Below, one piece after another: positions 1 to 6,321 of a stretch of 13,791 nt of DNA. Source of the DNA: Bacteroidaceae bacterium (GTDB lineage: Bacteria; Bacteroidota; Bacteroidia; Bacteroidales; Bacteroidaceae). A model generated the notes under the pieces. That model searched no databases. It saw nothing but the letters and a program-made list of their open reading frames with translations, and was not told the origin of the DNA. Location of the stretch: the NCBI GenBank assembly GCA_016302965.1, contig JAEDMP010000066.1, positions 1 through 13,791 of the forward strand, read 5' to 3'. Within the stretch, counting starts at the first letter, position 1. Every line of letters begins with the position of its first letter. The position numbers were made by a program, and so were the translations under genes.

Positions 1-71
1 GAGCATGCTGTGAGGCTGGTGCAAAAATAAAGCAGCATAGCAATCGCAGCTAAGTATTTAATCATTCTCAT
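1..71 (-). CDS. Partial lipoprotein gene (N-terminal signal peptide only)
   Basis: The reverse strand reads ATG at 71 and stays open to the window edge for 23 codons. The translation is MRMIKYLAAIAML, then LYFCTSLTAC. This is a classic lipoprotein signal peptide: a short basic N-terminus, a hydrophobic core, and a lipobox LTAC with Cys at residue 23 as the predicted acylation site. The mature protein lies outside the window, so its function is unknown. A well-formed Bacteroidetes promoter (141-171) sits about 65 nt upstream in the right orientation, which supports a real gene divergent from the protease. A start at the second Met (residue 3) is also possible. Confidence 0.7.
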   Translation of the reverse strand, partial: MRMIKYLAAIAMLLYFCTSLTAC

Positions 72-140
72 GTTTATATAAGTTTTATAGTCTTGCTAAA
101 CTCTGTCGAGTATATTTATTATTAGAATGATATCTCGCAG

Positions 141-171
141 CAAAATTACAAAGAAAAATCGTAAGGACAAA
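141..171 (-). promoter_or_regulatory. Bacteroidetes-type promoter for the leftward lipoprotein gene
   Basis: On the reverse strand a TTTG box (168-171) is followed after 19 nt by TAATTTTG (141-148), an exact match to the TAnnTTTG -7 consensus of Bacteroidetes. Transcription would start near 134, leaving a leader of about 60 nt before the ATG at 71. The rest of the gene-free stretch 72-346 holds only this promoter and the divergent protease promoter. I see no other gene or RNA in it. Confidence 0.65.
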
Positions 172-278
172 GAAAAAAGGGAGAAAAACTTGCGCCTTCC
201 ACTAAATCACCAAAATGCTTTCCATTGGGGGGCCTTGGCTGTTTTTTGCCAGCCTGCCATCATTTTTTTCGCTTTTTC

Positions 279-310
279 TTTGGTGTTTAGCAGAAATTGA
301 AGTAAGTTTG
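279..310 (+). promoter_or_regulatory. Bacteroidetes-type promoter for the protease-xse cluster
   Basis: TTTG (279-282) is followed by exactly 20 nt and TAAGTTTG (303-310), which matches TAnnTTTG. Initiation would fall near 317, leaving about 30 nt of leader before the protease ATG at 347. The spacing and orientation fit the downstream cluster. xseA and xseB have no obvious promoters of their own, so this may drive all three genes. Confidence 0.65.
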
Positions 311-346
311 CAGTTTCAAACCGCCCTTAATAATTGACAGAATCTG

Positions 347-1786
347 ATGAACCGACTCTTATCTTTCCTGATACTGCTGATGCTGCCTGCCGCTGCCCTG
401 GCTTTCTGTGACAACGGCAACCTGCATGTCGAGCGCCGATCCTATTCGGGTGCCAAGGCAGGCATCTACCGGCTGCTGCTCACCGACAAGCAAGGCACCG
501 CCTATTCGCTGAAGCATCCCGCACGTTTCCTCTCCCGCAAGAGCATCGAGCGCCGCCGCCGACAAGGACTCCAGGTAGACTCTACAGACCTGCCCGTGAG
601 CCGACAGTATCTGCGGCAGATTTGCCGCAAGGGCGTGACATTGGTGGGCACCAGCAAATGGAACAACAGTGTGCTCATCCAGTGTGGCGACAGTTCGCTT
701 CTGGCCACGCTCAGCCGGCTGCCCTTTGTCAAGGATTGCTGCCAGGTGTGGCAGGCTCCCGACTCGGTGGAGCAGTACCGCCGCCACACCCGCCTGCAGA
801 ACCGCTTCATGGCCTGGGATTCGGTACCCTCATCCCGTTATGCCGCCGCTGAACGGCAGATGGAGGTGCTGGCAGGCAAGGAACTGCACGACATGGGCTA
901 TGTGGGCCAGGGCATGACCATCGCCGTGCTCGACGGAGGCTTTGAGAATGCCGACTGCATCCCCGCCTTTGCCAAGACCCGGCTGGCAGGAAGCCACGAT
1001 TTTGTCTATCCCCCCTCACGCAGCATCTTCAGCGAGACCGACCATGGCACCAAGGTCTATTCGGTCATGGCCTCGAACGCGCCCCACGTGTTTGTGGGAA
1101 CGGCACCCGGAGCCACCTACTGGCTGTTGCGCTGCGAGGACCAGCAGTCGGAGCAGCCCGTTGAGGAAGACTACTGGGCGATGGCCGCCGAGTTTGCCGA
1201 CTCGGTGGGAGCCGACCTCATCAACAGCAGCCTCGGCTACACGGAGTTTGACCGGCATCTGGGCGACCACCAATATCATCAGATGGACGGACACTCCACC
1301 TTTATCTCCCACACCGCCTCGATGCTCGCCCGCAAGGGCATCATCCTCGTCAACAGTGCCGGCAACAACGGCATGGGACCCTGGAAGAAACTGTCCTTTC
1401 CGGCTGATGCCGAAGACATACTCACCGTGGGAGCCGTGACCTCCACCCTCGACAATGCCCCCTTCAGCAGTGTGGGACCCACCCAGGACGGACGTGTCAA
1501 GCCCGACCTGATGGCCATCGGCAGTCCCACCCATCTCCTGTCGGGCAGGGGAACACTCATCGAGGATATGGGCACCTCGTTTGCCACCCCCATCATCTGC
1601 GGACTCATGGCTTGTCTGTGGCAGGCGCTGCCCTCGTTCACGGCCGTCGAACTGATGGACCTCATCCGCCAGACCGGCTCCAACTGCCAGCACCCCGACA
1701 ACATCTTCGGCTATGGTCTGCCCGATTTCAAGAAGGCCTACCGCATCGGACGCGAACGGGAGAGCGGAACGAAAGGAACACGATAA
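347..1786 (+). CDS. Secreted subtilisin-like serine protease (peptidase family S8)
   Basis: This 479-residue protein starts with a Sec signal peptide (MNRLLSFLILLMLPAAALA, cleavage near residue 19). A pre-domain of about 150 residues, rich in basic residues (for example SRKSIERRRRQG at 63-74), precedes the S8 catalytic domain at about 185-465. The full catalytic set is visible: Asp196 in AVLDGG, His233 in TDHGT, the oxyanion Asn340 in SAGNNG, and the nucleophile Ser411 in GTSFATP. The protein is therefore probably an active endopeptidase exported to the periplasm or beyond; its substrate is unknown. No C-terminal sorting (T9SS) domain is visible. The last residues are charged and low in complexity. 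The stop codon is 17 bp before xseA, so the two are probably cotranscribed, although their functions are unrelated. Confidence 0.93.
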   Translation: MNRLLSFLILLMLPAAALAFCDNGNLHVERRSYSGAKAGIYRLLLTDKQGTAYSLKHPARFLSRKSIERRRRQGLQVDSTDLPVSRQYLRQICRKGVTLVGTSKWNNSVLIQCGDSSLLATLSRLPFVKDCCQVWQAPDSVEQYRRHTRLQNRFMAWDSVPSSRYAAAERQMEVLAGKELHDMGYVGQGMTIAVLDGGFENADCIPAFAKTRLAGSHDFVYPPSRSIFSETDHGTKVYSVMASNAPHVFVGTAPGATYWLLRCEDQQSEQPVEEDYWAMAAEFADSVGADLINSSLGYTEFDRHLGDHQYHQMDGHSTFISHTASMLARKGIILVNSAGNNGMGPWKKLSFPADAEDILTVGAVTSTLDNAPFSSVGPTQDGRVKPDLMAIGSPTHLLSGRGTLIEDMGTSFATPIICGLMACLWQALPSFTAVELMDLIRQTGSNCQHPDNIFGYGLPDFKKAYRIGRERESGTKGTR

Positions 1787-1803
1787 CATCAACCATCCTG
1801 AAT

Positions 1804-3135
1804 ATGGTAGAAAAAGAACCCATACTGACGCTTGCCGAACTGAACGGTCTGGTGAGAGCGACCATCGAACGGCAACTGGACCGCAACTACTGGGTGGAGG
1901 CCGAACTGATGGAGATAAGAGAGGTGAAGGGCCACTGCTACATGGAACTGGTGCAGAAGGCTCCGGGGAACAATACCCCCGTGGCCCGGGCATCGGCCAA
2001 ATGCTGGCGCCAGACCTGGGCGGTGATGGCCCCCTATTTCTATAAGGTGACCGACCAATGGCCCTCGGTGGGCATGAAACTGCTGCTCAGCGTCTATCCC
2101 CAGTTTCATGAGACCTACGGGTTCTCATGGATTGTCACCGCCATCGACCCCACCTATACCATCGGTGACATGGCCCGCAAACGGCGTGAGATCATCGCCC
2201 GACTCAAAGCCGAAGGCGTGTTCGACCTCAACCGCCAACTGCGGCTGCCGCTCTTTGCCCAGCGCATAGCGGTCATCTCCAGTGCCTCGGCGGCGGGCTA
2301 CGGCGATTTCTGTGCCCAACTGCAGGAGAACGAGGACCATTTCCGTTTCCACACCCAACTCTTCACCTCCGTGATGCAGGGAGAACAGGTGGCTGGGAGC
2401 ATCATTGCCGCCCTCGACCGCATCCATGAGCGGATGGATGAGTTCGACTGTGTGGTCATCATCCGGGGTGGGGGAGCCACCAGCGACCTTTCGGGTTTCG
2501 ACTCGCTGGAACTGGCCGAGAACGTGGCCAATTTTCCGCTGCCTGTCATCACGGGCATCGGTCACGAGCGCGACGAGTGTGTGCTCGACATGATTTCACA
2601 TACGCGGGTCAAGACCCCCACAGCCGCAGCCGCCTTCCTCATCGACCATCTGCGCGAGGTAGCCCTCCGCCTGCGCAGTCTGCAAGACCGCATCGGCGAG
2701 CTCACCCTCCGCCGGATGCAGGTGGAACAGATGCGGCTTAAGCGGGTGAGTGACATCCTGCCCCGCCAGTTCTCGTTGGTCAGGTCGACGCACGAGAGCC
2801 GGCTGCAACGGATGGAGAGCCGCATACGCCAGTCGTTGCAGCGCAGTGTCATGCAGCGTCAGAGCCGGTTAGAGCAGTTGGCCCAGCGCCTGCCGCTACA
2901 GCTCACGGCCATCATCAGCCAAAACCGCCATCGGCTTGACATGCTCGAACAGAAAGCCCTGTCACTCGACCCGCTCCTTCCCCTGAAGCGTGGCTACAGC
3001 ATCACACTCGTGGGAGGCAAGGCGGTGCGCGATGCCTCGCAGATAGCCCCCGGAACGCTGATGGAGACACGACTGGAGCAGGGCTCCGTCATCTCGAAGG
3101 TGACCCAAAGCAAGGGGAAACAAACAACAGATTAA
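1804..3135 (+). CDS. xseA: Exodeoxyribonuclease VII large subunit
   Basis: This 443-residue protein is the catalytic subunit of exonuclease VII, which degrades single-stranded DNA from both ends into oligonucleotides and acts in DNA repair. The N-terminal OB-fold (about 10-115, including NYWVEAELMEI and GHCYMEL) binds DNA. The catalytic core shows the family motifs VISSASAAGYGDF, RGGGATSDLSGFDSLELA, TGIGHERDECVLD and TPTAAAAFL. A long basic, heptad-like coiled coil follows, and then the C-terminal motif LKRGYSIT. The start at 1804 (MVEKEPILTLAEL) is chosen because the open frame further upstream reads through the protease gene in another frame and resembles no family member. xseB follows 27 bp downstream, the usual operon order. 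It has the length and motifs of an intact enzyme. Confidence 0.96.
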   Translation: MVEKEPILTLAELNGLVRATIERQLDRNYWVEAELMEIREVKGHCYMELVQKAPGNNTPVARASAKCWRQTWAVMAPYFYKVTDQWPSVGMKLLLSVYPQFHETYGFSWIVTAIDPTYTIGDMARKRREIIARLKAEGVFDLNRQLRLPLFAQRIAVISSASAAGYGDFCAQLQENEDHFRFHTQLFTSVMQGEQVAGSIIAALDRIHERMDEFDCVVIIRGGGATSDLSGFDSLELAENVANFPLPVITGIGHERDECVLDMISHTRVKTPTAAAAFLIDHLREVALRLRSLQDRIGELTLRRMQVEQMRLKRVSDILPRQFSLVRSTHESRLQRMESRIRQSLQRSVMQRQSRLEQLAQRLPLQLTAIISQNRHRLDMLEQKALSLDPLLPLKRGYSITLVGGKAVRDASQIAPGTLMETRLEQGSVISKVTQSKGKQTTD

Positions 3136-3162
3136 TCATAGCATATCAAAATAAACAGCATC

Positions 3163-3378
3163 ATGGAAACAAACCAGAACAGACAGATGAAATATGAAGA
3201 AGCCATCGGCCAACTCGAAAAGATTGTGAGGCAGATGGAGAACAATGAATTGGATGTAGACCAGTTGAGCGAACAACTCAAAAGAGCCCAGCAACTCATC
3301 CAGTTCTGCCGTGACAAACTCACCAAGACGGACGAAGAAATCAGGCAGATCCTGGAGGAAGGAGTCGCGAAGGCATAG
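3163..3378 (+). CDS. xseB: Exodeoxyribonuclease VII small subunit
   Basis: This 71-residue acidic helical protein has the typical small-subunit pattern: MKYEEAIGQLEKIVRQME, then NNELDVDQLSEQLKRAQQLI, and a C-terminal helix with CRDKLTKTDEEI. Several copies bind the coiled coil of XseA and are needed for a functional holoenzyme. Its length is normal for the family. The gene lies 27 bp after xseA and is almost certainly cotranscribed with it. No separate promoter is visible. Confidence 0.95.
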   Translation: METNQNRQMKYEEAIGQLEKIVRQMENNELDVDQLSEQLKRAQQLIQFCRDKLTKTDEEIRQILEEGVAKA

Positions 3379-3438
3379 GATGAAGCATCCTGTAGGAAAT
3401 AACTTACGTGAAATCATGAACATCAAAAACATACTGCA

Positions 3439-4926
3439 ATGAAAAAACAACTGCTAAGCCTGTCGCTGCTGGCCCTCACGCTGGCCGCCCAGGCACAAAC
3501 CAAACGCACACAGACGGTGACCATCTCGGAGGATGGTGCCGCAACCATGCAAGTGTTCTATCCCGAGCAACCCACCGGACGGGCCATCGTCGACTGTCCC
3601 GGAGGCGGCTACTCCCACCTCTCGATGCAGAACGAAGGCACCGACTGGGCCGCGTACTTCAACCGCCAGGGCATTACCTATGGCGTGTTGACCTACCGCA
3701 TGCCCAAGGGGGACCGCAGCCTGCCCATGAGCGATGCCCAGAACGCCGTGAAGATGATGCGCGACTCGGCTGAGGTATGGGGTGTCAACCCTCATGATGT
3801 GGGCATCATGGGCTTCTCGGCCGGAGGCCATCTCGCCTCCACCACAGCCACCCATGCTCCCTTGGCCTCGCGTCCCGACTTCCAGATTCTTTTCTATCCT
3901 GTCATCTCCATGCAGGAGCGGCTCACGCATAAGGGTTCGGTGGTGAACTTCCTGGGCGACTCGCGCAGTGACAACCAACTGGTGAAAGCTTTCAGCAACG
4001 ACACCCAGGTGCGCTCCCATGCCACGCCTCCCGCCATCCTGCTGCTGGCTGCCGACGATACGGCCGTGCCCCCCGCCACCAATGCCGTGCCCTATTATCT
4101 CGCCCTTGCCAAGGCGGGTGTCCCTGTCTCTATGCACATCTATCCTTCGGGTGGCCACGGTTTCGGCTACCGTTCCACCTTTGCCTGGCACGATGAGATG
4201 CTGCAGGAACTGAGTTCCTGGCTCCAGCGCCTGTCCATGCCCAAGGCCAAGGCTGTGAAAGTGGCTTGTGTGGGCAACAGCATCACCGATGGCTTCGGCA
4301 TCAACATGGCCGATGTGAACGGCTATCCGGCACAAATGCAACGACTGCTCGGCACGGACTATCAGGTGAAGAATTTCGGAGCGAGCGGACGCACCCTGCT
4401 CAACCATGGCAACCAGCCCTATATGAAGGAGAAGGCATGGCAGGAGGCCAAGGAGTTCGCTCCCGATGTCGTGGTCATCAAACTCGGTACCAACGACAGC
4501 AAGAGCATCAACTGGGGACCCTACAGCGGTGAGTTCGTCCGTGATTACCAGCAGATGATCGATGAGCTCAAGGCGCTGCCCTCCAATCCCCGCATCATCC
4601 TCTGCACGCCCATCAGGTGTCTCAAGACGGAACTGTCGGAGAAATGGCTCATCAGCGATTCCGTCATTACCAACGAGGTGATTCCCGCCATCCGCAAGGT
4701 GGCCGAGAAGAACAAGCTGACGCTGCTCGACCTGAACCCCGTGGTGGCCATGGACAGTAAGGAGATGCAACGCGACGGGGTTCACCCCACCGCCAAGGGA
4801 GCCGCCAAAATAGCAACCGCCGTGGCCGAAACCGTCAAGGCGGAAGTGGCCAAGGCAGAAGCCGAGAAAATCGGGCTGACCGGCAAAAACGGCAAGACCC
4901 GAAAGAAAAAAAGGACAGGGAAATAA
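3439..4926 (+). CDS. Secreted two-domain esterase: alpha/beta hydrolase fused to SGNH hydrolase
   Basis: This 495-residue protein has a Sec signal peptide (MKKQLLSLSLLALTLAAQAQ, cleavage near residue 20) and two complete hydrolase domains. Domain 1 (about 25-265) is an alpha/beta hydrolase: an oxyanion-hole-like PGGGY (54-58), nucleophile Ser127 in GFSAGG, Asp206 or Asp207 in AADDTAVP, and His240 in SGGHGFGY. Domain 2 (about 273-465) is an SGNH (GDSL-like) esterase: Ser281 in VGNSITDG, Gly314 in NFGASG, Asn352 in LGTNDS, and Asp446/His449 in RDGVHP. The tail is Lys/Arg-rich. By family knowledge such enzymes remove acetyl or other ester groups from plant polysaccharides. Xylan or related hemicellulose deacetylation is a reasonable guess, but no substrate can be read from the sequence. 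It follows xseB by 60 bp and ends at the strong terminator at 4935-4967. Confidence 0.88.
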   Translation: MKKQLLSLSLLALTLAAQAQTKRTQTVTISEDGAATMQVFYPEQPTGRAIVDCPGGGYSHLSMQNEGTDWAAYFNRQGITYGVLTYRMPKGDRSLPMSDAQNAVKMMRDSAEVWGVNPHDVGIMGFSAGGHLASTTATHAPLASRPDFQILFYPVISMQERLTHKGSVVNFLGDSRSDNQLVKAFSNDTQVRSHATPPAILLLAADDTAVPPATNAVPYYLALAKAGVPVSMHIYPSGGHGFGYRSTFAWHDEMLQELSSWLQRLSMPKAKAVKVACVGNSITDGFGINMADVNGYPAQMQRLLGTDYQVKNFGASGRTLLNHGNQPYMKEKAWQEAKEFAPDVVVIKLGTNDSKSINWGPYSGEFVRDYQQMIDELKALPSNPRIILCTPIRCLKTELSEKWLISDSVITNEVIPAIRKVAEKNKLTLLDLNPVVAMDSKEMQRDGVHPTAKGAAKIATAVAETVKAEVAKAEAEKIGLTGKNGKTRKKKRTGK

Positions 4927-4934
4927 GGAAAAAG

Positions 4935-4967
4935 AAGGAGGTGCAGCTGGTGATGCTGCACCTCCTT
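4935..4967. terminator. Bidirectional intrinsic terminator between convergent genes
   Basis: A perfect 13-bp stem (AAGGAGGTGCAGC at 4935-4947 and its complement at 4955-4967) encloses a 7-nt loop. On the + strand it runs into TTTTGTT. On the - strand it runs into a T-rich tract (TTCTTTTTCC). It lies 8 bp after the esterase stop and 4 bp from the DUF6266-like stop, so it can terminate both transcripts. Confidence 0.88.
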
Positions 4968-4971
4968 TTGT

Positions 4972-5907
4972 TCAGACGGTGGGCTCTTCGTCGGCGCCAT
5001 CGTCACCCTGGTCGGGTGGGGTGACCGTGCCCTCATTGCCCGAACCGGCGCTGGGAGTGTCGACCGACTTGGGCGCGAGGAAGACGTCGCTCTCGCCGCC
5101 ATAGGTGTTCACGGCGCGGTCGTAGGCTTCGGGCGAGGTATAGTCCTCGAAGATGGCATTGCTGCAGACGAGCACCTGGGTGCTGGTGAGCGTCTTGCTC
5201 TTGTTCTTGCGCGAGTGTACCCAGCAGTAGGCTCCGTCGCCCTCGTCGGTGCCGTGGGCCAGGAACCCGCCTTTCGAGGCGAATCCCGCGGGGTTGACAC
5301 AGTCCCAGAGCAGGGCGTTGTTGGAGCGGCTGAGCACCACCTCGGTGGCGGTGAACACACCGTAGGGCATCATCGTGGCGCTGTTGATGCGCTGCAGGAT
5401 GGAGAAGAAGGAGAGCTGGTCGCCATAGTTCCAGCCCAGGTTGTTCGTCACCACGGCATTGGAGAACTCGGCCACGGTGGTGGTGCCGCTGATGGTGAGG
5501 TCGCCCAGGCTGATGTCGGTCACGCCGTCGGCACCCGTCCCCTCCACCTCGATGGAGGGCAGCGAGCCGAGCGTAATCTGATAGGGGGCCACCACACAGG
5601 CTCCGGCGGTCACCTCGGCCTTGGTCAGATAGACGGGTTCACGCTGCAGGTTGAGCTTGGTGAACATATTGTAGTCGCTCACGCGGGCAGGCTTGTTCTC
5701 GAAGGCCTGGTTGAGCAGGGGCGAGATGCCCTTGTACATCTGGATCACGTTGGCCCACTTCATGCGGTGCTTCTGCTGGGCAGCGGTGCGGGTGTTGGTC
5801 ACGTTGGTGTTTTTCTCGCTGAGGATGGTGGCACCACCCTGACGGCGGAAGGTGAGGTTGCCGGCCGAACCGGTCAAACGACTGACGATACCTTTCAGAA
5901 TAGCCAT
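4972..5907 (-). CDS. DUF6266-like protein of unknown function
   Basis: This is a 311-residue protein. The start at 5907 (MAILKGIVSRLTGSAGNLTF) is preferred because the open frame upstream is GC-rich leader without family likeness. The N-terminal 90 residues have the pattern I associate with Bacteroidetes DUF6266: a Gly-rich start, RRQGG at 21-25, a TNTRTAAQQKHR segment near 38-48, then WANVIQMYKG. The family assignment is from memory and tentative. The middle is strand-rich with many Ser/Thr residues. The last 28 residues are acidic and rich in Pro and Gly. There is no signal peptide or membrane segment. The gene is downstream of the primase-helicase genes and separated from them by a long repeat-bearing leader. 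The role is unknown. Early-phage-gene or structural functions are possible but unsupported. Confidence 0.72.
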   Translation of the reverse strand: MAILKGIVSRLTGSAGNLTFRRQGGATILSEKNTNVTNTRTAAQQKHRMKWANVIQMYKGISPLLNQAFENKPARVSDYNMFTKLNLQREPVYLTKAEVTAGACVVAPYQITLGSLPSIEVEGTGADGVTDISLGDLTISGTTTVAEFSNAVVTNNLGWNYGDQLSFFSILQRINSATMMPYGVFTATEVVLSRSNNALLWDCVNPAGFASKGGFLAHGTDEGDGAYCWVHSRKNKSKTLTSTQVLVCSNAIFEDYTSPEAYDRAVNTYGGESDVFLAPKSVDTPSAGSGNEGTVTPPDQGDDGADEEPTV

Positions 5908-5924
5908 AGTCTTTGGAAATCTCT

Positions 5925-5961
5925 CTTCCCCCGGGGGCCTCCGTGGGAGGTGGGGGGGAAG
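5925..5961 (-). promoter_or_regulatory. GC-rich hairpin just upstream of the DUF6266-like start codon
   Basis: In the transcript, an 8-bp outer stem (CTTCCCCC/GGGGGAAG, + strand 5925-5932 and 5954-5961) encloses an inner CCTCC/GGAGG stem (5938-5942/5946-5950). An alternative fold pairs CCCCC with GGGGG at 5928-5937. The structure ends only 17 nt before the ATG at 5907, so it could limit ribosome access. No U-tract follows, so it is not a standard terminator. The regulatory role is inference. Confidence 0.4.
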
Positions 5962-6044
5962 GGGCCGTTGAATAGAGACACGGGCCCGGGGTGAAACAAA
6001 AAATGATGAAAAAAGCGGCGTTTTCTCCACCTTCGAGGCCTTGG

Positions 6045-6066
6045 CTCTTATCGGTCTCTTATCTGA
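6045..6066. repeat. Two-copy 11-bp direct repeat (CTCTTAT core)
   Basis: CTCTTATCGGT (6045-6055) and CTCTTATCTGA (6056-6066) are adjacent. They share 9 of 11 positions, including the first 8. An inverted copy, ATAAGAG, lies at 6111-6117 at the edge of the neighbouring 11-bp array. The gene-free stretch 5908-6304 otherwise holds that array, two hairpins and a candidate promoter. Confidence 0.6.
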
Positions 6067-6114
6067 AATCGCCGAAACCCCAGTGTTTATCGGCATTTCG
6101 TCCGCTGAAAATAA

Positions 6115-6169
6115 GAGTCACAACGGAGTCACAACGGAGTCAGAACGGAGTCAGAACGGAGGCAGGACC
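6115..6169. repeat. 11-bp tandem repeat array (GAGTCASAACG, five units)
   Basis: Two units of GAGTCACAACG (6115-6136) are followed by two units of GAGTCAGAACG (6137-6158) and one degenerate unit, GAGGCAGGACC (6159-6169). The 11-bp period is close to one helical turn, so every unit would face the same side of DNA, as in protein-binding arrays. The array lies in the leader upstream of the DUF6266-like gene. Function is unknown: it could be an operator, an iteron set or a structured RNA leader. Confidence 0.85.
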
Positions 6170-6207
6170 TGAGAAGGGCGGACTGGAGAGCGCTTGTCGC
6201 CGTCGGA

Positions 6208-6228
6208 GAGCCCCGCTCGAGGGGGCTC
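6208..6228. other. GC-rich hairpin in the gene-free leader
   Basis: GAGCCCC (6208-6214) pairs with GGGGCTC (6222-6228) across a 7-nt loop. No T-run follows on either strand, so it is not a standard intrinsic terminator. It lies about 80 bp beyond the helicase stop, near the predicted start of the leader transcript. Confidence 0.4.
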
Positions 6229-6244
6229 CTTGACTTTGACGATG

Positions 6245-6276
6245 TAAAGGTACGAAGAAATCGCGTGCCTTGCAAG
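6245..6276 (-). promoter_or_regulatory. Candidate promoter for the DUF6266-like gene
   Basis: On the reverse strand, CTTG (6273-6276) is followed by 20 nt and TACCTTTA (6245-6252). This is one mismatch from TAnnTTTG and one from TTTG, with correct spacing. No better box was found nearer the gene. If used, it gives a leader of about 330 nt that contains the 11-bp repeats and both hairpins. Confidence 0.45.
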
Positions 6277-6288
6277 CCATCGTTTCCT

Positions 6289-6321
6289 CTTGCGCTGGCT
6301 TGCGTCAGTTTGCGTTTTGCG
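6289..6321. repeat. Phased TTGCG repeat across the helicase stop codon
   Basis: TTGCG occurs at 6290-6294, 6300-6304, 6310-6314 and 6317-6321. The first three copies are exactly 10 bp apart. The array spans the stop codon (6305-6307) of the helicase gene. It is short and could be coincidental, but it resembles the other phased arrays in this module. Confidence 0.5.

Noticed and set aside
1016..1993. Reverse-strand open frame of 325 codons opposite the protease
   Set aside because: It lies antisense to a gene with an intact S8 catalytic set. Its translation is low in complexity and shows no family motif. Long antisense frames are expected in GC-rich coding DNA.
3454..4785. Reverse-strand open frame of 443 codons opposite the esterase
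   Set aside because: It mirrors the esterase codons, is very rich in His and Gly, and has no domain or promoter. The forward frame has a signal peptide and two complete active sites.
5215..5994. Forward open frame of 259 codons opposite the DUF6266-like gene
   Set aside because: The translation is a Gly/His/Val-rich antisense artefact. The reverse frame has a recognisable N-terminal pattern and its own terminator.
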